A stretch of DNA of 6,964 nucleotides from UBA11136 sp964482135 (GTDB taxonomy: Bacteria; Pseudomonadota; Alphaproteobacteria; UBA11136). This document shows positions 1-5,894 of this stretch, piece by piece. Every line of letters begins with the position of its first letter. Position 1 is the stretch's first letter. The translations under genes were made by a program, and so were the position numbers. Under the pieces are notes generated by a model that ran no database searches, was not told the origin of the DNA, and saw only the letters and a list, made by a program, of their open reading frames with translations. Location of the stretch: NCBI GenBank assembly GCA_964482135.1, contig CAYZWF010000061.1:1-6964 (forward strand), in the 5' to 3' direction.

Positions 1-706
1 TGAAGGTCTCGCCCGCGATCTTCTCAGGCGGCAGGGCCAGCATGGTCTGATAGAGCCGCACCATGTCCTTGATGTGGAGGTTGGGCCGGTATTGATCACC
101 GCCGAAGACCGTGATCTTGTCCTTGTTCACCGCATGATTGGTGAGGATGTTCACCGTCAGATCGAGACGCGTACGCGGGGAATAGCCGCAAACAGTGGAG
201 GGACGGATGGTAACGCAGGTGAAGTCCGGGCCCTGATGCTTGAACAACAGCGGCTCGCACATACCCTTGAAGCGGTTGTAATGGGTGAGCGGCACCAGGG
301 GGTGGTCTTCGCGCACCTCCGGGGCGTCGGAAACGCCGTAGACGGAGCTGGTGGAGGCATAGACAAAGCGTTTAACGCCGGCTTCCTTGGCGGCCACCAC
401 CATGGGCTCGAAACAGTCATAATTGATGGAGGTGGAGAGGCTCTCATCCAGTTCGAAACTGGGATCGTTGGAAATACAGGCCAGGTGGATCACCGCATCC
501 ATGCCCTGGCACGCTTTCCCCAGTTTCGCAGTGTCGCGGATATCGCCCTCGATCACCGTCAAATTGGGATGATCCAGCGGCAGGGTGTCCTTGCCGAAAT
601 ACATGATGTCGAAGACGGTCACATTATGGCCGTCCTCAAGAAGCTGCGGCACCAGAAGGTTGCCCACATATCCGGCGCCGCCGGTAACGAGTACGTTCTT
701 AAACAA
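1..706 (-). CDS. NAD-dependent epimerase/dehydratase (extended SDR), C-terminus beyond window
   Basis: Partial gene of 235 visible codons with no internal stop; the C-terminus lies beyond the window edge. The protein is an extended short-chain dehydrogenase/reductase of the UDP-glucose 4-epimerase-like group, expected to act in the cytoplasm on a nucleotide-activated sugar. Visible motifs are the Rossmann GxxGxxG (GGAGYVG, residues 9-15), Asp33 at the end of beta-2 (typical of NAD preference), the YASTSSVYG stretch (116-124) with the active-site Ser/Thr, and the catalytic YxxxK as Y143-N-R-F-K147. An RPSTVCGYSPR segment follows, where this family contacts the nucleotide sugar. The start is TTG at 706: no ATG sits in the right place, and GGAG lies 9 nt upstream of the TTG. 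It follows the transaldolase by 33 bp. Epimerase, dehydratase and reductase activities cannot be separated from sequence alone. The family is firm and the substrate unknown; the context suggests a heptose-derived sugar. Confidence 0.9.
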   Translation of the reverse strand, partial: MFKNVLVTGGAGYVGNLLVPQLLEDGHNVTVFDIMYFGKDTLPLDHPNLTVIEGDIRDTAKLGKACQGMDAVIHLACISNDPSFELDESLSTSINYDCFEPMVVAAKEAGVKRFVYASTSSVYGVSDAPEVREDHPLVPLTHYNRFKGMCEPLLFKHQGPDFTCVTIRPSTVCGYSPRTRLDLTVNILTNHAVNKDKITVFGGDQYRPNLHIKDMVRLYQTMLALPPEKIAGETF

Positions 707-739
707 AGGTATCTTCTCCGTTCTGAATTCAGTTTTTGC

Positions 740-1486
740 CTAACCGGAAGCGGCGGCTTTCTTGTCGGTGGCGATGGTATAGCCGGCAGCGCTGGCATCG
801 TCATAGAACATCTTCACGGTCTCGAGGCTGAACTGGTCGAGATTCTTGCCTACGCCGGAGAGCTTACCCAACAGGTCATGGGTCACGGTGATGATGTGAC
901 AGCCCACCTCGTCGGCGTGGAAGATATTCAGCAGCTCACGCGGGCTCGCCCACAGCAATTCAGCCTTGGGCCTGCTTTCGAGAACACCCACCGCTTCGCG
1001 CATCAGGGGCACCGGATCGAGGCCGGTATCGGCGATGCGCCCGGCAAACACCGAGACCACGGCCGGCGTTTCCGCGTGCAGCGCTTCGGCCACATGGCGC
1101 ACCTGATCGAGCGTCATCATGGCGGTGACATTGACCTGGACCTTCTGCGCCGAGAGCCGCGCTACCAGCGGCACGGAAGATTCGCCCCTGGTGTTGGTGA
1201 TGGGGATTTTCACATAGACGTTGTCGCCCCAGGAGGCGATCTCCAGGGCTTGCGCCTCCATCTCGTCGAATTCATCGGCAAAGACCTCGAAGCTGACCGG
1301 GGCGCCGTCGATCACGTCCAGCATGTCCTTGGCAAAGGCCGCGTAATCGCTGATCCCGTCCTTGCGCATCAGCGTGGGATTGGTGGTGAACCCCTTGATA
1401 AGCGGGTTCTGCGCCAATTTCCGGATGCCGTCGAGATCGGCTCCGTCGGCGAATATCTTCACGTTCAGACTATCGGTTCTTGTCAT
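740..1486 (-). CDS. Transaldolase family protein (short, class I aldolase)
   Basis: A 248-residue class I aldolase of the transaldolase/fructose-6-phosphate aldolase superfamily, moving a dihydroxyacetone unit between sugar phosphates through a Schiff base. Visible features are KIFADGAD with Asp14, KGFTTNPTL with Asn36, the Schiff-base lysine in NVYVKIP (Lys93), NVTAMMT (119-125), VSVFAGRIADTG and LLWASPRE. The residue before beta-4 is Glu (SFEVF, Glu67), as in true transaldolases; the fructose-6-phosphate aldolase subgroup has Gln there. Transaldolase chemistry on sedoheptulose-7-phosphate is therefore the better guess. Its length is between the roughly 220-residue aldolases and the roughly 316-residue TalB type. 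The chosen ATG at 1486 has GGGGG five bases upstream. An in-frame ATG at 1498, directly after the phosphatase stop (TGAATG), adds four residues but has no Shine-Dalgarno. Its place beside GmhA- and GmhB-like genes suggests a pathway-dedicated enzyme, not central metabolism. Confidence 0.9.
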   Translation of the reverse strand: MTRTDSLNVKIFADGADLDGIRKLAQNPLIKGFTTNPTLMRKDGISDYAAFAKDMLDVIDGAPVSFEVFADEFDEMEAQALEIASWGDNVYVKIPITNTRGESSVPLVARLSAQKVQVNVTAMMTLDQVRHVAEALHAETPAVVSVFAGRIADTGLDPVPLMREAVGVLESRPKAELLWASPRELLNIFHADEVGCHIITVTHDLLGKLSGVGKNLDQFSLETVKMFYDDASAAGYTIATDKKAAASG

Positions 1487-1498
1487 GCTGGCCCCCAT

Positions 1499-2041
1499 TC
1501 AAACAGGTAAGGCTTTGAGAATATGGCGCACCGCCTCGGGCAAGTCCGAGACGGTATGGTCCGGAGCGTGGTTGAGTGACTCGGCATAGCCGCAGTCGAT
1601 GAAATAAGTGAGACAGTCGGCGGCCTTGCCGGCGTCCACATCGCGCCAGCGGTCGCCCACCATGATACTGGCGGCAAGGTCGATATCCCATTGCCGCGCC
1701 GCGTCCAGCAACATGCCGGGGTTGGGCTTATAGCGGCGGCAATGGTCGCCGCAGGTGCATACGCAGATATCATCCACCGCAACCTCGGCGCGGAGCTTGT
1801 CGTGCATGGCCTCCAGTACGTCCATACTGGCCAGGCCTTCGCCGATATCCTTCTGGTTGGTGGTGACGATAACCAGAAACCCGGCCGCCTTGAGATCACC
1901 GACAGCTTCAGCCACGCCGGGCAGGATATCGAACTCCTCCACGCGCAACGGCGCAAAGGGTTTGCCCTCGCGCACGTCGGAACGGTTGATGACGCCGTCG
2001 CGGTCGAGAAATACCGCCCGGCGCGTGTCCGCGTCCGTCAT
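1499..2041 (-). CDS. gmhB: HAD-IIIA phosphatase, GmhB-like (D-glycero-D-manno-heptose 1,7-bisphosphate 7-phosphatase type)
   Basis: A 180-residue haloacid-dehalogenase-type phosphatase of subclass IIIA, predicted to remove the 7-phosphate from a heptose-1,7-bisphosphate in the cytoplasm. Motif I is FLDRDGVIN (nucleophile Asp13, acid/base Asp15), motif II is VTTNQ (to Gln63), motif III is the lysine of YKP (Lys105), and motif IV is VGDRWRDVDAG (Asp130, Asp134). Length matches the family (about 180-190). The loop before YKPNPGM is rich in possible zinc ligands (Cys93, Cys95, Cys97, His100, Cys101). It is shorter than, and ordered differently from, the CxH...CxC loop of typical GmhB. The start is ATG at 2041; an adjoining in-frame TTG at 2044 is less likely. 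It begins 13 bp after the isomerase stop and its TGA abuts the transaldolase ATG at 1498, so coupling is likely. The Shine-Dalgarno is weak. A related histidinol-phosphate phosphatase is the main alternative, but the GmhA-like neighbour favours heptose. Confidence 0.85.
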   Translation of the reverse strand: MTDADTRRAVFLDRDGVINRSDVREGKPFAPLRVEEFDILPGVAEAVGDLKAAGFLVIVTTNQKDIGEGLASMDVLEAMHDKLRAEVAVDDICVCTCGDHCRRYKPNPGMLLDAARQWDIDLAASIMVGDRWRDVDAGKAADCLTYFIDCGYAESLNHAPDHTVSDLPEAVRHILKALPV

Positions 2042-2054
2042 CAAGAAGAGCGCC

Positions 2055-2639
2055 CTACCACTTGGTGTCCCTTATCTGAAGGTCGTCATGGCTGACGATG
2101 CCGTGCCAGACCACGGCCTGGAAGGCCTCCGTCAGCGGCGTCACCAGACCCGGATCCACCGTCGGCACCACCACCACCTCGTCACCCACCTGTTTGGTGT
2201 AGCCGCCATCGCGGCCGACGATGCCGAAGATTTTCATGTTCCGCTTCTTGGCTTCCTCGAGCACGCGGATAATGTTCACCGAGACGTTTTTTTCGGCATT
2301 GCCGCCGCCTACCGAGAACACCAAGACCGCATCCTTGTCGTTGGCCTGACTGACCTCGAGGAAACCGGCGAAGACCGTTTCCCAGCCCTCGTCGTTGGTG
2401 CGCGCGGTCAATTCCGACACGTTATCGGTGGGGGCATAGGCCTCGATGCCACAGAGCTTGCGGAAATCGTTCACCGCATGGCTGGCATTGGCCGCCGAGC
2501 CGCCGACGCCGGTGATGAACAGCCGCCCGCCCCGCTCGCGCAGGGCTTTGAGTTCCTGCACCAGCCGTTCCACGGCCTCGGCGTCGATGCGGCCACAGAC
2601 CTCGGCGGCATGCCTGAGGAAGATTTGGGTATCGGTCAT
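2055..2639 (-). CDS. SIS-domain phosphosugar isomerase, GmhA-like (sedoheptulose-7-phosphate isomerase type)
   Basis: A 194-residue SIS-domain protein, predicted to isomerise sedoheptulose-7-phosphate to a heptose-7-phosphate, the first committed step of heptose synthesis. An N-terminal helical stretch (1-35) precedes LFITGVGGSAANASH (40-54) and its phosphate-binding Ser48. Then come TNDEGWETVF (81-90), equivalent to the NDxGYExVF region of GmhA, and FSVGGGN (108-114), where GmhA has a serine-rich SxSGNS loop. His54 and Asp58, and Glu171 and His179, have the same 4- and 8-residue spacings as the zinc ligands His, Glu, Gln, His that I recall for bacterial GmhA, so the metal site seems kept with E-to-D and Q-to-E changes. 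The ATG at 2639 is preferred. In-frame upstream starts (ATG at 2663, TTG at 2714) would add sequence spanning a predicted stem-loop. It lies 91 bp after the glycosyltransferase. Because of the divergent residues I leave out the symbol: a related ketose-phosphate isomerase remains possible. Confidence 0.83.
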   Translation of the reverse strand: MTDTQIFLRHAAEVCGRIDAEAVERLVQELKALRERGGRLFITGVGGSAANASHAVNDFRKLCGIEAYAPTDNVSELTARTNDEGWETVFAGFLEVSQANDKDAVLVFSVGGGNAEKNVSVNIIRVLEEAKKRNMKIFGIVGRDGGYTKQVGDEVVVVPTVDPGLVTPLTEAFQAVVWHGIVSHDDLQIRDTKW

Positions 2640-2674
2640 GGTCTTGCTTCTCTGGTTATGGAGACTCATGAATC

Positions 2675-2705
2675 GGCGGTGGCGAAAGAAAAAATTCACC
2701 ACGCC
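2675..2705 (-). other. Intergenic stem-loop between glycosyltransferase and SIS isomerase genes
   Basis: In the minus-strand transcript, arms GGCGUGGUG and CGCCACCGCC can pair as nine base pairs (one G-U) with a single bulged C around a 12-nt U-rich loop. No U-run follows the 3' arm, so it is not a canonical intrinsic terminator in the direction of transcription. It could slow polymerase, protect or direct processing of the message, or lower readthrough into the heptose module. I see the pairing directly; any function is inference. It lies 36 nt upstream of the isomerase ATG. Confidence 0.45.
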
Positions 2706-2718
2706 TTTAGGCAATATG

Positions 2719-2732
2719 AAGGACAGGTCCTT
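2719..2732. repeat. 14-bp inverted repeat at the glycosyltransferase stop codon
   Basis: AAGGACAGGTCCTT has two perfect 6-bp arms around a 2-bp centre. The dyad overlaps the end of the glycosyltransferase stop codon. A two-base loop is too tight for a stable RNA hairpin, so a protein-binding dyad or chance is more likely. No promoter could be recognised beside it. Confidence 0.3.
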
Positions 2733-3519
2733 AGCTATTGCTCGCGTTCATTTCGTCTCTCAATGCTTCCCAATCTTGAGCATATGCCTCGGATGCATCA
2801 TCGAGAGGCTCCCATATCTGGCCTCTGAACCAGGGGCCGCCTCTGGTGAAATGAACATTCTTCGCATCGATATCAGCCGAAGAATGGCCATCCAGCCAGT
2901 TCCACTCTTCCGGCAAATCGCCAATGACATCATCGTCCAGCCATTTAAAGTTATGCAGCCAGCGTCCTGACTTCGTGCTGACATCATCAACCGTAAAATT
3001 ATGGTGCCCCTCATGGCCGCAGTTAAACATGACGACGGACGACCAGTTCTTGCGCGGGAATTGGTATTGTTCGTTTCCATACATCTTATGAGTTTCTTCC
3101 GAAGCCTGGGTATGGTCATGCTTCACGCAATAAACCGCGTATTTTGGATCATTGTATTTCTCAAACAACTCCAAAGGATCGGATCTGAAATACATGTCAC
3201 AGTCCATGAACAGCGCCCAACCTTCGAGCCTGTGCAAAAACGGGGTCAGGAACCGCGAAAACGAGAAATCGGTGGCGAAAGGCCTGCCGTCAAATATATC
3301 GCGGTGCTGGATATCAGACTCATTACTTGGTCTCGGCAATGACGAACTGCCGAGCTGCCACGCACGGCGATACAAACCAATTCGCCGCATCAGGTCCTGT
3401 TTAATGGGATACACATTCAGCGGTCCCGACGCATGTTTGAGCGCCGTATATTTTAACACCTCATAGGGCTCGTCTTCTCTTGGGTCGTAACCCACATAAA
3501 TTGTTGGAATGTCATTCAT
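2731..3519 (-). CDS. GT8-like glycosyltransferase with DxD motif
   Basis: A 262-residue predicted glycosyltransferase with a GT-A fold, resembling family 8. It would transfer a sugar from a nucleotide donor to a glycan or lipid-linked acceptor at the inner face of the membrane or in the cytoplasm. Evidence is the N-terminal IYVGYDPRE strand and turn (7-15), an SFSRFL segment (86-91) ahead of the metal-binding DxD motif FMDCDMYF (Asp106, Asp108), and a C-terminal HFTRGGPW (223-230) like the GT8 HxxGxxKPW diphosphate-binding motif. No signal peptide or membrane span is visible. The ATG at 3519 has GAGGA six bases upstream, overlapping the TGA of the short upstream ORF, so translation may be coupled. 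By hand count the gene is about 49-50% G+C, with parts near 40%, against about 60% for its neighbours, suggesting horizontal acquisition. Donor and acceptor cannot be told. Confidence 0.82.
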   Translation of the reverse strand: MNDIPTIYVGYDPREDEPYEVLKYTALKHASGPLNVYPIKQDLMRRIGLYRRAWQLGSSSLPRPSNESDIQHRDIFDGRPFATDFSFSRFLTPFLHRLEGWALFMDCDMYFRSDPLELFEKYNDPKYAVYCVKHDHTQASEETHKMYGNEQYQFPRKNWSSVVMFNCGHEGHHNFTVDDVSTKSGRWLHNFKWLDDDVIGDLPEEWNWLDGHSSADIDAKNVHFTRGGPWFRGQIWEPLDDASEAYAQDWEALRDEMNASNS

Positions 3520-3528
3520 GACTTATCC

Positions 3529-3630
3529 TCAACGGCTGGTACGGTGGTTGATGGAATGAGAAAGCATGTTGCAAGCCGCTATCTCATGGGAGTCGAGAGC
3601 AATAAAATTTCGTATGGATTCCTTGTTCAT
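3529..3630 (-). pseudogene. 33-codon ORF, probable decayed N-terminus of a glycosyltransferase
   Basis: This 33-codon ORF nearly fills the 133-bp gap between two genes. It has a strong Shine-Dalgarno-like GGGGAGGG just before its ATG and ends in TGA ten bases before the next gene's ATG. Its core, FIALDSHEIAACNMLSHSI, resembles the opening of GT-A glycosyltransferases I recall as [FY]IG[YF]DSRE-x5-VLxHSI. It also lines up without gaps against residues 5-32 of the downstream glycosyltransferase (shared Asp, Glu, Leu and Ser, with conservative matches between). The usual GYD turn is changed to ALD and the Arg to His. The simplest reading is a truncated copy left by recombination; a translated leader peptide is the alternative. 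Its G+C (about 44%) matches the downstream glycosyltransferase and not the upstream gene. Confidence 0.5.
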
Positions 3631-3652
3631 TCCCTCCCCTTTCTTCACGTGA

Positions 3653-4933
3653 TTAAATTTTCTGGGTCGTCACAGTGGCCTCCCGCAACGGAAGGGCTCC
3701 CTCCAAAAGGTCCAGAAGCGCCTCGAAACGGGGCGGGTTGTTGTGGTGAAGACGCTCCCGTTTTTCTATCAGTTCCGGGGCTTCGAACAGGGAATCGTCT
3801 TCAAGCGCCCGGGCCATCTGGGAGTCGAAATCCTTGGCCAGGGGATTGATGTAGAGAGGGCCGTATCCGTGGGCCAGCGACACCTCGCCATGTTCCTTGA
3901 AATGGAAATCGGGGTATTCGCTGCAATCAATGGCTTTACCGCAAAACCCCGTAAACAGGACGTTGGTGGGGTTATTGGCGATACACCGACGCGACAGAGC
4001 CAACAGCACTTCCGGATGGGCAAGGCTCAGATGTGCTTTCTCCGGCCCCAGGGATGCGAGCACTTCGGCGATATAGGGCTCCTCCACGGCCTGGGGATGG
4101 GCGCGGATCAGAATCACGGCGTCGGGACGAAGCCTCGTCAGGGCCGTGACAATGATCTTGAATGATCGCTCAATGGCTCCGGGCAGCCCAAGATTACCGC
4201 TGCTTCCCGATTTGGCGGCGAACAGAGTATAAATTTCCGCATCCCGCGGCACGCCCTCCCGGGCAAGCCGGGCGCGCTCCACTTCGATCTGCTCACCGAT
4301 GAAGCGCCTCCAGGCCGGAAAATGGTGGGGCATGCCGATGCGCAGCCAGGGGACGTCATAGACGCGTCCGAAGTGGGAGGCCTGATCCAGGGTCTCCTTC
4401 TGCTGGTCGTGGTAATGGATGACGGCGTCCTGATCCCGGCCCAGTATGCGCGCCAGAAACGAAACCGGTTGTTTTTCCGGCGCTTCACGCACCTGGAACA
4501 TGATCCTGTGGACCTCGTCGGTGCTGCGGCGCTTCCAGAGAAGATAGCTGTTACCGCCCCGCAGCCGGGCAAGGATGGCGAACAGAGTGTAGGGGCTGTT
4601 GCTGAAAGACCTGGACGAAAAAAGAACGGGCTGGCCATGACGCAGAATCCATCCCGCGATGGCGGCAAATCCCCTAAGCCGCCGCCAGGTTTTCACCATT
4701 CTCCCGCCGTCACCGCCGCCCAGGGAATGAATGCTGCCGCAATGATCAAGACCGGCCATCATGGTGTGATTGGCGAGTATGGCCCGGTAATTCTGTTCAT
4801 GAAAAACCACGAAACGGATGCGCCATTCCGGCCGCGCCGCGGCCAGTTCCATGGCCGTGGGCAGATAGGTGTCGAAATCCACGAACCGTGGCGAGAGGAA
4901 AAACAGGATATTTCTGGGCCGCTCTTTGTTCAT
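3653..4933 (-). CDS. Uncharacterised transferase-like protein, capsule-synthesis/GT-B type
   Basis: A 426-residue soluble-looking protein that I cannot assign to a specific function. Features suggest a GT-B-like fold of the kind in capsule-synthesis and CDP-glycerol glycerophosphotransferase-like proteins. They include an N-terminal ILFFLSPRFVDFDTYLPTA strand and loop, a central ILIRAHPQAVEEPY stretch (RAHP at 277-280), and a C-terminal IANNPTNVLFTGFCGK segment followed by AIDCSEY (to about 340), placed where such enzymes bind the nucleotide-linked donor. No signal peptide or clear membrane helix is visible. The ATG at 4933 is chosen because it lies 19 bp beyond the radical SAM stop. The in-frame start at 4993 would overlap that gene by 41 bp and add an Arg-rich extension without family character. 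The Shine-Dalgarno at 4933 is weak. G+C matches the flanking genes. A transferase acting on the same glycan as its neighbours is inference. Confidence 0.6.
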   Translation of the reverse strand: MNKERPRNILFFLSPRFVDFDTYLPTAMELAAARPEWRIRFVVFHEQNYRAILANHTMMAGLDHCGSIHSLGGGDGGRMVKTWRRLRGFAAIAGWILRHGQPVLFSSRSFSNSPYTLFAILARLRGGNSYLLWKRRSTDEVHRIMFQVREAPEKQPVSFLARILGRDQDAVIHYHDQQKETLDQASHFGRVYDVPWLRIGMPHHFPAWRRFIGEQIEVERARLAREGVPRDAEIYTLFAAKSGSSGNLGLPGAIERSFKIIVTALTRLRPDAVILIRAHPQAVEEPYIAEVLASLGPEKAHLSLAHPEVLLALSRRCIANNPTNVLFTGFCGKAIDCSEYPDFHFKEHGEVSLAHGYGPLYINPLAKDFDSQMARALEDDSLFEAPELIEKRERLHHNNPPRFEALLDLLEGALPLREATVTTQKI

Positions 4934-4952
4934 CGAAAAAATATCCGCCCGC

Positions 4953-5894
4953 TTATCCCGCAGCCTTGTCCCTCGCCGACTCAACGGCGTCATTTTCAGA
5001 CTTGGCGTAATAAGACATCAACAGGTCGAAGCTCGACCCTCCATGCAAGACACCCTGTACATCACACTGGCTACAGGGGACGAAATCACGGTCGCCGCGC
5101 CCCAGACTCAGGCGGATGTCACGCATTTTCTCCGACATCCATATGTCGTCGATGGAGTTCTTCAGAACGTTTCCCACCACGATCTTGCGGCGCCAGTCGT
5201 TGGAACAAAAAAGCACGTCGCCGTTCCAATCCACGAACATCTTGTAAAAGGGGTAATGGCACTTTGCCGCGACGCTGTGATCGAGCGGCGTCAGCCTCAG
5301 ATCGGGATTTTTCATGGTGCCGCCGCGGTTGTTGAGGGTCATGCCGAAATCCTCGGCGCCGCCGGGCCAGTGGGGCCGCAGCTTGTATTTATCTTCGCCT
5401 ATCCCGGCTTCGGCGAACATCTCCTCGAAATGCCGGGCCTGATCGGGGCTGTCATAGAGATTCACGTAGAGTCCCGTAATGCCGGCGCCATAAAGGTCAT
5501 GGAGAATCTCCACGGTTAGCTTGTCGCCGTTGGTATTGGTCTCGATACCATTCTCCGGCAGGGCTGCTCTGAAGATGCGGATATGTTCCGCGAATTCCTT
5601 GTTGAGGAGGGATTCGCCGAATCCCGAAAACGTTATGCGTCCGCAATATCCAAATGCCGCGAGGTCCGAGGCAATCTTGCGGGAAATATCCAGGTCCATG
5701 GAAAGGTTGCGATTGGGATAAACCTCGGGATCGACGCGGGGACAGAAAGAACACACCCGGTTACAGAGCTCGGTAATATTCATTTCCACCGCAAGCAGAC
5801 TGGTCAGCGCATCCCTGACGGCGTCGAAATGGGAGAGATGTTCTTTCTCCTGGTCCTTGCGGTGCTTCATAAAGGAGTCACGATCTTCGAGCAT
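4953..5894 (-). CDS. Radical SAM protein with twitch/SPASM-like C-terminal domain
   Basis: A 313-residue radical S-adenosylmethionine enzyme. The [4Fe-4S] cluster motif CxxxCxxC is C44-N-R-V-C48-S-F-C51. ITFSGFGES (87-95) matches the family's GGE/GxGEP SAM-binding region. C-terminally, Cys212 (CHYPFYKMFVDWNGDV), Cys230 (LFCSNDW), Cys274 and Cys277 (PCSQC) give a four-cysteine set typical of a twitch or short SPASM domain holding one auxiliary cluster. Such proteins include peptide-modifying maturases and sugar dehydrogenases such as BtrN. No precursor peptide gene is seen beside it and its neighbours are sugar enzymes, so a carbohydrate substrate is my inference. The ATG at 5894 directly abuts the oxidoreductase TGA (TGAATG), with GGAG six bases upstream inside that gene, so the start is well supported and translation probably coupled. 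The first 35 residues are charged, helical and of unknown role. Confidence 0.88.
   Translation of the reverse strand: MLEDRDSFMKHRKDQEKEHLSHFDAVRDALTSLLAVEMNITELCNRVCSFCPRVDPEVYPNRNLSMDLDISRKIASDLAAFGYCGRITFSGFGESLLNKEFAEHIRIFRAALPENGIETNTNGDKLTVEILHDLYGAGITGLYVNLYDSPDQARHFEEMFAEAGIGEDKYKLRPHWPGGAEDFGMTLNNRGGTMKNPDLRLTPLDHSVAAKCHYPFYKMFVDWNGDVLFCSNDWRRKIVVGNVLKNSIDDIWMSEKMRDIRLSLGRGDRDFVPCSQCDVQGVLHGGSSFDLLMSYYAKSENDAVESARDKAAG

Larger units (their letters stand above)
2640..3655. other. Low-G+C block carrying the glycosyltransferase and its partial copy
   Basis: Hand counts per 60-base line give about 38-58% G+C here, averaging close to 49%. The lines on either side are 62% (2581-2640) and 63% (3661-3720). 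The change is sharp at both ends and falls at gene boundaries. No terminal repeats, transposase or target duplication could be seen, so there is no direct sign of a mobile element. Replacement of a glycosyltransferase gene by recombination is the likeliest explanation, as is common in glycan loci. Confidence 0.5.

Noticed and set aside
716..730. Palindrome CTGAATTCAG between transaldolase and epimerase
   Set aside because: It is a 10-bp palindrome containing an EcoRI site. It is short enough to be chance, with no companion promoter or second copy seen in the window.
74..1510. A 478-codon open frame on the plus strand
   Set aside because: It lies antisense to the transaldolase and epimerase, which both show complete family motifs. 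The plus-strand translation is rich in His, Gly and Arg without recognisable domains, a usual antisense shadow in high-G+C DNA.
2640..2714. A 25-residue N-terminal extension of the SIS protein (TTG at 2714 or ATG at 2663)
   Set aside because: The SIS family begins close to the ATG at 2639. The extension is encoded by the predicted stem-loop and AT-rich spacer and looks non-coding (a Phe/Arg run).
1755..2828. A 357-codon open frame on the plus strand
   Set aside because: It is antisense to the GmhB- and GmhA-like genes and runs into the glycosyltransferase. It has low complexity, no domain and no good ribosome binding site, and is treated as a shadow.
3520..3655. Promoter for the glycosyltransferase in the AT-richer gap
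   Set aside because: No convincing -35/-10 pair with proper spacing was found on the minus strand; most of the gap is occupied by the 33-codon ORF.
4934..4993. A 20-residue N-terminal extension of the transferase-like protein
   Set aside because: It would overlap the radical SAM gene by 41 bp and is only an Arg-rich tail in that gene's alternate frame; the ATG at 4933 fits the gene spacing better.
4322..5335. A 337-codon open frame on the plus strand
   Set aside because: It crosses two well-supported minus-strand genes and their junction; its translation has no family character.
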